Of a DNA stretch of 64,000 bases, positions 10,560 to 21,264 are shown one piece after another. The stretch's first letter is position 1. Each line of letters begins with the position of its first letter. The DNA is taken from contig OW121743.1 in the NCBI GenBank assembly GCA_933228675.1, positions 12,092,464-12,156,463 on the forward strand, read 5' to 3'. The position numbers were made by a program, and so were the translations under genes. This DNA comes from Stomorhina lunata. Taxonomy: Eukaryota > Arthropoda > Insecta > Diptera > Rhiniidae. Below the pieces are notes generated by a model. It was not told where the DNA came from. It saw nothing but the letters and a program-made list of their open reading frames with translations, and searched no databases.

Positions 10560-11778
10560 GTACCTCCGAATCTTTTTGATTGTAGATATAAAAAGGGGAT
10601 GTTATATATATAAGAATTATAGCCAAATGTTGACCGATTATAACAAAATTTTACACACTGGCTGGTATATATAGAGCTTATTCTTGCAAAATTTAGTGAC
10701 CGTAGCTATCATAGTTTCTAATTTAACAGCTTTTAACTGGCCTTTGCTAAAATTTTTGGTTTCCGTGAGTGTTTTTCACATGAAAGCTAAAGTCAAATAT
10801 GGACTGATTCCTATAAAATTTGATAAACTGATCAAAAATTGCATAAAACTTCCCTATTTTAAATTTAATCGTCATAGCTATTACAATTGTATTCAATTTA
10901 TCAGCATTAATGTGTTTCCCGGGGCCGGGTTATATGGGAGCTCTAACTAAATTTGAACCGATTTTGTCCATTTTCAACACACATCTTTTTCAAGATATCC
11001 AAAATACTTTTGTAAAATTTTGTCCCTCTAGCTCTTTTCGTTCAAGCGCTAGCGTGCTTTTATCTGACGGACAGACGGACATAAACAACCTTTTCTTTAT
11101 GTATTTTTGTGTTTCCATAAGTTTTTTATATGGGAGCTATGGTCAAATGGTGACCGATTGTGACGAAATTTTGCACACTGGCTGGCATTGACATAAGACT
11201 TCCTTGTGCTTAATTTAGTCTTACTAGCTCTTGTAGTTAAGGAGCTATCACGATTTTATCTGACGGACAGACGGACAAAAATCCCCTTTTCTTTTTGAAT
11301 TTTTGTGTTTTCGTAAGTTTTTTATATGGGAGCTAGGTCAAATAGTGACCGATTGTGACAAAATTTTGCACACTGGCTGGCATTGATATAATACTTTCTT
11401 GTGCCAAATTTAGTGGTTATATCTGTTATACTTTTAGATTTATTGGCATTTAAGTGTATTTTGGGTGAAATTTAGCCTGTTTTCGTAAGTTTTTTGTATG
11501 GGAGCTATGGCTAAATGTGAACCGATTTCGATGAAATTTTATATGCTGCCTAGTGCTTATCTAAAACTTCTAGATACCAAATTTTGTCATCATAACTGTC
11601 ATAATTTGTCATTTATTAGCAAATAAGCGATTAGCCTAGACGAGGTTATACGGGAGCTATGGCCAAATGCTAACCGATTTTGCCCAATTTCAATACCAAA
11701 ATTTTCTCATAGATAAAGAATGTTTTTGCTAAGTTTCAGTTAGCTAGCTCTTTTCGCTTAGACGTTATCGTGATTTCA

Positions 11779-11812
<34 letters not shown>

Positions 11813-11880
11813 GGACAGACAGACGGACAGACAGACGGACATAGCTCAATCGTCTTAGAATTTCATAAGGATTCAGAATA
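10560..11880 (-). repeat. Dispersed repeat E1, minus orientation, left part
   Basis: It contains several spaced copies of TTTTGCACACTGGCTGG and ATATGGGAGCT words, then a CAGA microsatellite near 11,780-11,840 (the reverse of GTCTGTCTG) and GGATTCAGAATA at 11,868-11,880. The repeat resumes at 14,441, so it was interrupted by the element at 11,881-14,440. Non-coding. Confidence 0.7.
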
Positions 11881-14440
11881 GGGTAAGTGCACCAGTAGTC
11901 GGCATGTACCCAGTAGTCGGCATTTTTTGCAAATAAACCCAAATAAATAAGACAAGCGGTAAAAATAAGACTAACGGTATTAAAAATTAGATTGAGAAAA
12001 GACTCATCTTTCTATGTCCAAAAAATGATGTAACTAAGTCATATATTTCAGGCTGATCTTATCCTCCTTCGGCAACAGGTTTGTGACAAGTGCGATTGTG
12101 CTTTGTTTTCAATATTTTTTTTAAGGTGAGAGTCAATTTTAAAAGGCAAAAAACTTATGTTAATTTAACTTTTATTGTTGTCATACTTGTTTTCAAAGAT
12201 AGATATTAGTTGAAATAATATGTTTAATTTGTAAAATTTAAAAAAAAGATAAAATATTCCCTAAAATCATGGCTGCCGACATTAGGAACAAAAAACTGTC
12301 TTGATATCCAATAGTCGGCAGAGGTGTGCCGACTACTGGTAAACGGTCATATTCCACTGAATATACTCAAAATACATCAAAATGTGTATTATTAACTCTC
12401 TTTTCTTTTGGCTTTACAAAAAATGAGTAAAAATTGCAAATATCCAGTAGTCGGCATAGTATATGTTGAGCACTTTATAGACTGCCGAGCACTGGATAAC
12501 GAGCTCCTTTTAGTCGGCAGTTGATTTTTTCCCATTCTTTATTAAATTTTATTAGGTAACACTAAAAATTAAGAATATTTAGGATATTAATGCTGTTGTT
12601 ATTGCAGTTTTGAGCAAGTACCTGTACACTACTTACTGAATTGGGGGTTTTGAAATGGCTTGGGAGTTAATCCCGACAAAACGGAACTTGTTCTATTCAC
12701 CAGGAAATATAAAATTCCGCAGTTCACACTGAACTCGTGCTTACGGATCATGCCAAATATGTGGGAGTGGTCCGGGACTCAAAGTTGTCCTAGAGCTTAA
12801 ATACCCAATCCAGGATGTTTAAGGCATCCTTTGCACTCTACTCGTGCAGAAGAGCACTTGGCAATATGTATTGACTATCCCTTTCAAATACTGCTTGGCT
12901 CTTTGAAATGGTTAAATACTCTTGTCTCATATACTCTTGTCTGGTGGCCTGCTCTTAATAAGGCTAATCAGCGAGGATCTTTTGTCGAGATTCTCAGATC
13001 CACTGCCCTTATGATTACAGGTACTTTAAGGACTACACCTTCAAAGGCACTCTTCGCTATGCTCAACTGGCTCCCGGTTAAGCAAATGGCCCAACTCGTA
13101 GCTCTTAATTCAGAAATTAGGATAAAAACTACCTAAGAATGGTCTACTTCATCTTTATTCCACTCTACTATTCTGGGTAAACTTATTAACCTCCTTGAAA
13201 ACATCGACTATTGCATTCCCATACCCCTATTCGATCAATCCTTTTCTGTGGTTATCTCGGGGACTCAAATCGATTCCATAGATGGGACCCTGGAAATCTA
13301 CAAGGACCTATCTAAATCGGAAATCGGTGTGCGTGGGGGCTTCTTCATCCCACTTTTTGGGAAAAAAGTAAAATTCAAGTTCCCAAAGCAATGCAGTATT
13401 CTTCAGGCTGAAATCTTAGCTATATATGGGGCGAGCAAATGACTCATGTACCACCGAAATTACAGCGATATTCGTTTCTGTACATATAGTCTTGCCGCCA
13501 TCCACTCTTTACCATCGTTCTACACGAGATGACGAGACATTTTAACATTGAACTATTCCGTGTACGCAGTCACAGCAATGTATCAGGTTACATCATTGCG
13601 GATAATCTAGCAAAAGGATGTGCTCCCCTCGTTCAGGAGAACATTGGTTTACCGCTACATAAGTATACCGCTATCAGCCTGCAAACTGCTCATCAAGCAG
13701 TTATCTTTAGGTCTGCATAGACCAACTGGTCCACAGAAATGATCTGTTCAGTCTCTGGCCAGCTTACGACAGTAAGCGTTCAGAAATCTTGGTCACTTTT
13801 CCTTTCTTCATTATTGCATCCGGCTGGATCTAGCTGAGCCTTTTATAAGCGATAGACTAAAATGTTAGTGTTATTCTCCCCTGCAGAAAACACAAAGAGA
13901 TCATGGACCCAAGTGACGGACTCTATGGTCAATGATATTTAACGGATGAAACTCATTGTCCTTGTTCCAATTGGAGTGTTGTGTGGGAACTATATATATA
14001 TAATGCATTTCATAATGTCAAAGATCTCAATTTAGTTTTATTTTTCCATTTTTTATTGTTTTTATGGGTTAAATTGCATAATAATTAATTTGAAAATCGA
14101 AAAGAATGTAAAAAAACTTTGTTTATATAAATAAACATTTCAATTTGATTAAAAATTTAAGTTTTCCCTGTACAAAATACCATGCCGACAATAGGATCAC
14201 AATATGCCGTGTACTGGAAAATATGTGCCGACTACTGGAGAAAGGTACGAATTTTGAAAAAAGTGTAAATTTTTAAATTTCAAAACAAACATTTTTAAAA
14301 TCAGTTTTGCTAAACTAGAAAAAAACACCACATTGAATTGTAATAACTACAAACAACCATAATATATGTTTCAAATAATAAAGTACATCAAATTCAAACA
14401 AGAAAAAAAGTTAAAGTGCCGACTACTGGTGCACTCACCC
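11881..14440. mobile_element. 2.56-kb TA-flanked DNA element with many subterminal CCAGTAGTCGGCA motifs
   Basis: The left end GGGTAAGTGCACCAGTAGTC and the right end GACTACTGGTGCACTCACCC are reverse complements with one mismatch over about 24 bp, and TA flanks both sides (11,879-11,880 and 14,441-14,442). Inside, variants of CCAGTAGTCGGCA recur about a dozen times near both ends: forward at 11,892, 11,910, ~12,308, ~12,441 and ~12,510; reversed at ~12,279, ~12,326, ~12,480, ~14,183, ~14,204, ~14,226 and ~14,417. I see no transposase, and a family C LINE lies inside. Subterminal repeats of this kind are often transposase-binding sites, so I read it as non-autonomous. The TA target points to Tc1/mariner or a relative, but the family is unknown to me. 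Confidence 0.75.
12640..13965 (+). mobile_element. Non-LTR retrotransposon (family C), RT C-terminus plus RNase H
   Basis: Frames read NPDKTELVLFTRKYKIPQFT, then LVWWPALNKANQRGSFVEIL and SKALFAMLNWLPVKQMAQLV, followed by an RNase H region (LEIYKDLSKSEIGVRGGFFI, CSILQAEILAIYG) and VRSHSNVSGYIIADNLAKGC. The first RNase H motif normally reads YTDGS; here it is YKDLS, so the first catalytic Asp is retained in shifted context at best. The order RT then RNase H fits I/LOA/R1-type clades. Stops and frameshifts make it dead. It is nested in the TA-flanked element. Confidence 0.75.
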
Positions 14441-14540
14441 TATATATCGTTTTTGATTTTTGAACCAATATTAAGGAAATTACAAACGGAATGACAATCT
14501 CAATATACCCCCCATTCTTTTTGATGGTGGGTATAAAAAT
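14441..14540 (-). repeat. Dispersed repeat E1, minus orientation, right part
   Basis: It completes the interrupted E1 copy, ending CCATTCTTTTTGATGGTGGG at 14,512-14,531, the reverse of the E1 start at 6187. Confidence 0.65.
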
Positions 14541-15412
14541 CGCCAATACCTAGAGCAAATCAACAAACGAGCGGAGCGACCAAAACGACCGAACGAACAA
14601 TTAAGTTAGCAACCGATTAAATGACACTAATGCAAATTATTTACACGATATTCCACACCAAAAAACAAAAAAAACTTGCCTAATACTTTCGGCTTTTATT
14701 AAGATAGAACAATATGATATAACAGTAAATGTTGATATCAGCCTTAAAGAACTGTCCCAAACCTCCCAGAAATTCAAAATTTTTATTAAAAACTTGCAAC
14801 ACAAATCTATACAGTTTATTTAGAAGAAGCTTTTTTTCTAGATGACGTCATGTTTTTTATTACTCTTAGCTATAACTAATTGATGAGAATGCAGCATTTG
14901 CTGCCTTTAAGTCCCAAAGTTCTAAAGTGTTTGTCCTATTGTTTTATTACTATTTTCTTCTAGTTTTTCTTACTTAAATATTATTGTTCATTTTGCAAAA
15001 AAAAACGAAAAATACTCAACCATTTTAAAGCTTATCTAACTTTGTTGTTATTTCGTGTGTTTAATAATAAAAGCTTTCGCTCTTGCTCTTAGAAGTTTGC
15101 AAAAGCTTTTGCATTTTAATATTTAATGCACTTTTTGTGCATTGTTTTCCTACACATTTTTTCTTGGTTGCATGCAAAAGTTTGTTTCTCTGTTTACACT
15201 CGTTCTCTTTCAAGTGGTTTTGGATGGAAATACAAAAAAAAAGTTTTGGTTATTAGGAAATTGTGTCGTGGTCGCACGTATCGTCACAGTTTGTTAATGT
15301 TTGTTTGTGTGTTTAAGTTGTTTCTGTTCTATTTTAATGTGTGTGCGTATATGTGTCGAAAGGGGTTGCCAAGCTTTTCATGAAGGCTGGGTGGTAGTAG
15401 GAAAATTGATGT
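14541..15412. other. AT-rich DNA without a recognisable gene
   Basis: No splice-bounded coding frame, repeat family or inverted repeat stands out. Homopolymer T/A runs are common. This may be unique host intergenic sequence. Confidence 0.4.
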
Positions 15413-15720
15413 GTTAGGGTTTGAAATGATCAGATAAATGGGTTCTTATTATTTATTAATTATACCCTTCACCACCATAGGGGGAAATGGTATTACAAGC
15501 TTGTGCTGATGTATGTAACGCATAGAATACCAATAGGCCTGGAATCACTTTCTGAGACGATTTAGCGATGTCAGTCCGTCCATCCGTCTGAACGGCTGGC
15601 TGGACCCCCATGTAAACCATGTAATCAAAGTACAGATCGCAATTCTAAAGATATTTATCTAGATGAAATTTGGCACAGATCATTTTTTGAAAGTAGGACC
15701 ATATATATATATATATATAA

Positions 15721-15898
15721 TTCCCCGACAACATTCCAATTGGAACAAGGGGTACTTCTCTCTGACAATGAGCTACATCCGATTCTACCTACGTTTTAAC
15801 GCCGGCTCCGAACGGCAAATGCATTACTTAGAGAAGTTTTACATAGCCTAATACTCAATAACCAGTGGCTGAGTTATGAGGTGAACCGCCGCTTTTTT
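15721..15898 (-). mobile_element. SINE body, copy 1 of the triplication
   Basis: The segment from TTCCCCGACAACATTCCAAT to AACCGCCGCTTTTTTGAA lacks the tRNA-like head because the duplication unit ends there. It also lacks the word TTTTTAGACTCATTGAAAGG present in the other copies. Confidence 0.8.
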
Positions 15899-16192
15899 GA
15901 ATTGCTTTGTTAGGGTTTGAAATGATCAGATTAATGGGTTCTTATTATTTATTAATTATACCCTTCACCACCATAGGGTGAAAGGGTATTACAAGTTTGT
16001 GCTGATGTATGTAACGCATAGAATACCAATAGGCTTGGAATCACTTTCTGAGACGATTTAGCGATGTCAGTCCGTCCATCCGTCTGAACGGCTGGCTGGA
16101 CCCCCATGTAAACCATGTAATCAAAGTACAGATCGCAATTCTAAAGATATTTAGATGAAGTTTGGCACAGATCATTTTTTTAAAGCAGGACC

Positions 16193-16243
<51 letters not shown>

Positions 16244-16248
<5 letters not shown>

Positions 16249-16446
16249 CCCCGACAACATTCCAATTGGAACAAGGGGTACTTCTCTCTGACAATGAGCT
16301 ACATCCGATTCTATTTTTAGACTCATTGAAAGGGACCTACGTTTTAACTCCGGCTCCGAACGGCAAATACATTAGTTAGAGAAGTTTTACATAGCCTAAT
16401 ACTCAATAACCAGTGGCTGAGTTATGAGGTGAACCGCCGCTTTTTT
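16244..16446 (-). mobile_element. SINE body, copy 2 of the triplication
   Basis: It is preceded by an interrupted (TA)n tract of about 55 bp at 16,190-16,243, the SINE 3' tail. The head is absent, as in copy 1. Confidence 0.8.
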
Positions 16447-16755
16447 GAATTGCTTTGTTAGGGTTTGAAATGATCAGATTAATGGGTTCTTATTATTTAT
16501 TAATTATACCCTTCACCACCATAGGGTGAAAGGGTATTACAAGTTTGTGCTGATGTATGTAACGCATAGAATACCAATAGGCTTGGAATCACTTTCTGAG
16601 ACGATTAAGCGATGTCAGTCCGTCCATCCGTCTGAACGGCTGGCTGGACCCCCATGTAAACCATGTAATCAAAGTACAGATCGCAATTCTAAAGATATTT
16701 AGATGAAATTTGGCACAGATCATTTTTTTAAAGTAGGACCATATATATATATATA

Positions 16756-17012
16756 TAATTCCCCGACAACATTCCAATTGGAACAAGGGGTACTTCTCTC
16801 TGACAATGAGCTACATCCGATTCTATTTTTAGACTCATTGAAAGGGACCTACGTTTTAACTCCGGCTCCGAACGGCAAATGCATTACTTAGAGAAGTTTT
16901 ACAAAGCCTAATACTCAATAACCAGTGGCTGAGTTATGAGGTGAATCGCCGCTTTTTTGAAAATTATTTTTTTTTTCAAATGGGTCTGGCCGCTGCTATA
17001 CCACAGCGGTTC
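16756..17012 (-). mobile_element. SINE, copy 3 of the triplication, with a deleted head
   Basis: This copy extends past the duplication breakpoint into the tRNA-like head. It jumps from GGTCTGGCCG to CTGCTATACCACAGCGGTTC, so the B box and anticodon-like region are missing. Confidence 0.8.
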
Positions 17013-17400
17013 AAAGTAGGACCACTTCTATTGAAATTGGTCAAAATCGGTCCATTATTTATGGTACCTCCCATAGGTCCCACTTCCCGGAATTGATATA
17101 TTGGCCACAAATTTTTTCATGAAATTTAAGACAGATACTGCTTATGTAAACCAAAAGCACTGTACCAAATTTCGTTTAAATGGGTCCACCTTTGAACATA
17201 GCTCCCATACAAAATCTTCTGTCAAAACGCACTAAATGAGACGCTCGTAAATCTGTTTATTTTTTGCATACATAATTCTTGTAACAACTGTAATCAATTT
17301 GCCAAATTTCGGTCCAAATCGGTCCAAATTTGACCCTAGCTCTCATATAAGTCCAAATGATGGAAAAAGCTAAAATATATAAGTTTTGAAACAAATGTTG
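17013..17400 (+). repeat. Dispersed repeat E2, inner part
   Basis: It contains TTTATGGTACCTCCCATAGG, CACTTCCCGGAATTGATAT and AAAACGCACTAAATGAGAC, in the same order as the complete copy at 39,641-40,716. It continues the E2 copy interrupted by the TA tract and SINE of the third tandem unit. Confidence 0.7.
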
Positions 17401-18415
17401 GTATGATGGCAAAATTGGTGATTCTGCAACAACCAAATTTCGTGCTTTAAGAGGAGATTATGGCTTACATAATCGTCCAACTACGCAAGTATGTAATTGG
17501 CAAAATTGTGAAGAAATTTGAAGGGACTGGAGCTGGTTCAAATATTGTACGGCCTGTGCATAATCGTTCCGCTGATAATATCGCTGCTGTAAGAAAATTG
17601 TTGCCGAATGATGATGACGATATCATGATCGTCATTTAACTAAACGTTAGATTGGAGAGAAGTTAAATATACCAAAATCAAGCGTTCATAACGTCTTGGA
17701 TCTGCGAAAAAACTTGATATATGGGTACCACATAAATTGAAAGAAATTAATTTAACAAACCATTTCAACCTTTGTGATGTGCATCTTAAAAGCAACATGA
17801 ACATGATCCCTTTTTGCAGCAAATCATAACTGGAGATGAAAAATGGATTGTTTACAATAACATCAATTGAAAACGATCATGGTACAAACATGATGAAGCG
17901 CCATAAACCACTTCAAAGGCTGATATTTACCAAAAGAAGCTTGTGCTGTCGTTTGGTCGAACTGGAAGGGTGTGGTATATTTTAAGCTGCTTCCAAGGAA
18001 CCCAACGATTTATTCGGATGTCTACTGTGAACAACTGGCAAAATTGAATTTGAAATTGAACGAAAAGCGGCCAGAATTGGTCAATCGTAAATGTGTCATA
18101 TTCCACCACGACAACGCTATAACGCACACATCCTTGGTCACTCGCCAAAAGCTGAGAGAGCTTGGCTGGGAACTTTTGATACATCCACCATATAACCCAC
18201 CGTCAGACTTCCACTTGTTTTGGTCTTTGCAAAACTTCTTAAATGGTAAAACTTTCGATAGTGACGAGGCCATAAAATCGCACTTGGTTGAGTTTTTTTG
18301 CATATAAAGCCAAAAGTTCTATGGGCGTAGAAAAATGATGTTGCCGGAAAGATGGCGAAAGGTCATCCAACAAAATGTAAATTATATAATTGATTAAATA
18401 AAGGATAGCCTCATT
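17401..18415 (+). mobile_element. Mariner-family transposase, degenerate
   Basis: The plus strand reads TGDEKWIVYNNIN, KHDEAP, then an open stretch at 17,972-18,307: FKLLPRNPTIYSDVYCEQLA, LVNRKCVIFHHDNA and LGWELLIHPPYNPPSDFHLF. These are the mariner DD34D catalytic blocks (GDEKW, HHDNA, PPY-S-P-D). The third Asp is lost, because the expected SPDLAPSD reads NPPSD. Numerous stops occur in the first half. Clear termini were not found. Confidence 0.8.
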
Positions 18416-18424
18416 TTTACTGAC

Positions 18425-19350
18425 CCAGTAGATGAAGCTAACATTCTGGCTGAAATATTTGCAGAAAATTCAAACTTACCAGACAGCAATCAGCCATTAC
18501 CCGAACCTCAAAAAGAATATCGGTAACTATGCCAAAAATATTACTTCGAGTTCGCGCCGTTTAAAGGGTTTTATCGAACCTTAGCACTAATAAATCTCCT
18601 AAGCCAGACGAAATTCCAGCATTGGTCCTGTAACAGTGCGCTTTGACGCTATCGCTCCCGTTAGCTAAACTTTTTAGTACATTAAACCATACTTGTAAAC
18701 TTCCCATGTGCTGGAAAGTTGCTAATGTAATGCCTATGCCTAAAAAGGGAGAGGCTAGCAACCCCGAAAACTATCGCCCAATAGCTATTTGTTCTGCACT
18801 TTGCAAAATAATGCATAGTATAATATTTGGAGTCTAAAAACCTGCTAAGCGACTGCCATTATGGGTTCCGTAGTGGACGCTATACGGGAGACTTATTAGC
18901 TTTTCTATAGAATAAATGATGCCGTTCAATTTACCGACAAATTTGGTGAATGTAAAGTTGTAGCTTTAGATATTTCCAAGGCGTTCGATAAAGTATGGAT
19001 TAGTGCTCTTTTATCAAAACTTATTGCTTTTAGTGTCGTTAATATCTTCGCCCGATTTATATCGAGTTTCCTTAAAGATCGCTCTATAAGAGTTGTTATA
19101 GATGGGATATCATCCAACGAGTTTAAGATTAACTCAGGGGTACCGCAAAGCTCTGTTCTTTCTCCTACTCGTTTACTTACTTTATGGAATGACCTTCTAT
19201 GTCAAATCCTACCTACTTTTTTACAGATGATATGTAGCTACATTTGTCATTCGTTCTCATTCAGTTATAGATCAAGTCTCTTAGAGATTGAAGTTAATAG
19301 ACAAAACTTGAATGATACTCAAAACTCGGACCTTATTTCAATATTTTAAT
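18425..19350 (+). mobile_element. Non-LTR retrotransposon (family B), reverse transcriptase
   Basis: Broken frames read SLPLAKLFSTLNHTCKLPMC, WKVANVMPMPKKGEASNPEN and YRPIAICSALCKIMHSI, then CKVVALDISKAFDKVWISAL, RSIRVVIDGISSNEFKINSG and VPQSSVLSP. These are RT fingers and palm motifs (NYRPI, DISKAFD, GVPQ-x-S-x-LSP). The YADD box is damaged (FTDD). It probably belongs to the Jockey/CR1 superfamily, but the clade is not certain. Confidence 0.8.
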
Positions 19351-20130
19351 AGGGTCGTCCAAACAGGGTGGATTTCAATGTCAGAAAAAACTGACAATAT
19401 TGTTCCATCTGTATTAGGGTTGCCAGCCAGGCTGGATTCGACTGGATTGTCTAGCTTTTTTAGTGCTTGTCCAGTGTCAAGCTAAAATTAAATTTGTCCA
19501 GCTGAAAGGTGAAGAATTGAAATTTTTTGTATATTTTTAAAGAAAAACTATTTTTATAAAGTGATTTATGCGTTGATTAATTGATTTCTTGATCAAGTTC
19601 AGTTTAAGTTCTTACAGAAAGAGCTTTATTTCTTATCTGCCTGCTTATGCCAAAATACCATCTGTTGGCAGGTATGGTTCTATGTTTGACTTCGAAACTT
19701 TGTCCTTATTTATGTTGACGGCTGTACCAATTTAAACAAATTATTTTCTCAACGATCTTGAGGATTGCCTGCTTGTAGAAACCAGCAGTTTTGTTTTGAT
19801 TCAGTGACCCATTTTATTTGTATTCTTCTCGATACTTGAAAAGGCGCAGTCAATTTGCGCAATGTGCGTCCCATGATATTAATGTCATCGACAAACGCGA
19901 GTAGCATGTATTTTCTGTTGAAAATTGTTTTAGATCTCGGACGATTTCATTTTCTCTCGATATCGCTGCCGTAATTAACGGTATTAGCAATTCGGTTTAG
20001 CAAAAATTGAAAGATTCATTGAAGCAAATTATTAACGCAAGATTTTTATTAATAAGTCCAGTTAATTTTTGGGTTGTCAACCTTTTTTTTTCCCTTATGT
20101 TCAGCTTTTTCAGGATTTGTGTCTGGCAAC
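19351..20130. other. No gene recognised
   Basis: Mixed sequence with short homopolymers. TGTCCAGTGTCAAGCTAAAA and similar words did not match any family I could place. It lies between two pieces of family B LINE. Confidence 0.35.
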
Positions 20131-20315
20131 CCTTAGCTGTAACCATGGGTGTTATAAATACTAAGGAATCAGAAGCTCTTGATGTTCGAGACATGAAAAT
20201 AAAGTGCTATGTCCGCTGGGCTCAATACATCTTTCATGTGTCGAAAGAAGCATTCATATGCCTCGGTTTTTTGAAACGTTGAAAGATTCACTTCACTGCA
20301 TCTGATTTTTGAATT
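20131..20315 (+). mobile_element. Family B LINE fragment
   Basis: The frame reads TKESEALDVRDMKIKCYVRW and SKEAFICLGFLKR, corresponding to the region just before KRCQRYFTSSDLL in the 3430-4475 copy. A short E1 fragment follows at about 20,330-20,460. Confidence 0.65.
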
Positions 20316-20519
20316 GATTCTCGGTGCGGGGTTATATGGTAGCTATAACCAAATGTCAACCGATTTCGCCCAATTTCTGTTGAAGGCTATATTGTGCCTT
20401 CAAGAGACAGACAGACGGAAATCACAGAATTGCATAAGGATTCAGAATATAGGTATATCCTTTTGGGCTTGAGAGCCTATATTATGAAAATTACAATCTT
20501 ACTATATATATATATATAT

Positions 20520-20819
20520 AATTCCCCGACAACATTCCAATTGGAACAAGGGGTACTTCTCTCAGACAATGAGCTGCATCCGATTCTATTTTTAGACTCA
20601 TTGAAAGGGACCTACGTTTAACGCCGGCTCCGAACGGCAAATGCATTAGTTAGAGAAGTTTTACATAGCCTAATACTCAATAACCAGTGGCTAGCTGAGT
20701 TATGAGGTGAACCACCGCTTTTTTTTTAATTTATTTTTTCAAGTGAGTCTGGCCAGGGATCGATCTTGGGCCTCTGGTATGCTAGGCGGATGACTAACCT
20801 GCTATACCACGGCGGTTCA
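20520..20819 (-). mobile_element. tRNA-derived SINE, best full-length copy
   Basis: On the minus strand, starting at 20,819, the head reads GTGAACCGCCGTGGTATAGC, then AGGTTAGTCATCCGCCTAGC and ATACCAGAGGCCC, then a B-box-like GATCGATCCCTGGCC. A-box (TGGTATAGCAGG) and B-box spacing are as in tRNA genes. The CCTAGCATACCAGAGG segment resembles the anticodon arm of tRNA-Ala(AGC). An A/T linker and a ~200-bp body follow, with a 3' tail of TA repeats (20,505-20,520). RNA polymerase III transcription and LINE-driven mobility are inferred from the class, not shown here. Confidence 0.85.
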
Positions 20820-21013
20820 CACAATCTTACTTAGCCCCATTTTTTTTTATTTGACGGTGGTTATAAAAAATACTTTTTTACTTTTCGAAGAGTATAACTC
20901 CAAAACCATTGATTAGGCAAAAAAAAGATCACAAACTATTTATTTGTCCTACAACAAAATCAATAATTGTTTCAATTTATTTCATAATATCTTAACATTT
21001 ACATAACAGATTT
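20820..21013. other. 3' flank of peptide gene 1
   Basis: It contains ATTGTTTCAATTTATTTCAT near 20,966, a block shared with the 3' flanks of all five peptide genes. On the minus strand this includes AATAAA, a likely polyadenylation signal about 35 nt past the stop. Confidence 0.6.
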
Positions 21014-21211
21014 TTACCGTAACAGATTAAGCGAATTCTTTTCTCCTTTTATCGAAGTCAAACGGGATTTTGCAGATTCCAAAGCTGATTGTGCTAAACC
21101 AATTGATGCTTTTAAATCACCTAGTCCTGCATCCAATGCTTCGCCCTCCATCTCCAAAGAAGAACAAATAGAAATTAGAGCGCAAAGTATTAAGGCAATT
21201 TTAAGATTCAT
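21014..21211 (-). CDS. Small secreted peptide, family member 1
   Basis: Single-exon 65-residue protein. Residues 1-18 (MNLKIALILCALISICSS) form a signal peptide: basic residue at 4, hydrophobic core, small residues before the likely cleavage site. The mature ~46 residues have no cysteine and contain LDAGLGDLKASIGLAQSALE, then LTSIKGEKNSLN and end LLR. It is the most divergent of five paralogues in the window and the only one ending LLR rather than xIG/SLG. I do not recognise the family; helix-rich secreted peptides can be immune, reproductive or structural, and nothing in the sequence decides this. The start is fixed by strict conservation of MNLKIAL in all five copies. Confidence 0.8.
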   Translation of the reverse strand: MNLKIALILCALISICSSLEMEGEALDAGLGDLKASIGLAQSALESAKSRLTSIKGEKNSLNLLR

Positions 21212-21239
21212 TTTGTAATAGATTTTAGTAGAGAACTAA

Positions 21240-21247
21240 CTTTTATA
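21240..21247 (-). promoter_or_regulatory. TATA box of peptide gene 1, unusually close to the start codon
   Basis: TATAAAAG on the minus strand, 36 nt upstream of the ATG, against 58 nt in the other four genes. About 22 nt of the leader is missing. If transcription starts ~30 nt downstream of the box, the 5' UTR would be only a few nucleotides. Confidence 0.6.
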
Positions 21248-21264
21248 GTATAAAAAACCCGTAA

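Larger units (their letters stand above)
15413..17012. repeat. Three-copy tandem duplication (~500-550 bp unit) containing E2 and SINE pieces
   Basis: The word GTTAGGGTTTGAAATGATCA starts copies at 15,413, 15,909 and 16,457. Each copy runs through TATACCCTTCACCACCATAG (start of repeat E2), a (TA)n tract and a minus-oriented SINE body ending AACCGCCGCTTTTTTGAA. Periods are 496 and 548 bp, the difference being TA-tract length and a small deletion in copy 1. Only the last copy continues into the SINE head (to about 17,012). Near-identity indicates recent amplification. Confidence 0.9.

Noticed and set aside
10684..11191. Two 88-93-codon plus-strand frames
   Set aside because: They fall in repeat E1, whose other copies do not keep these frames.
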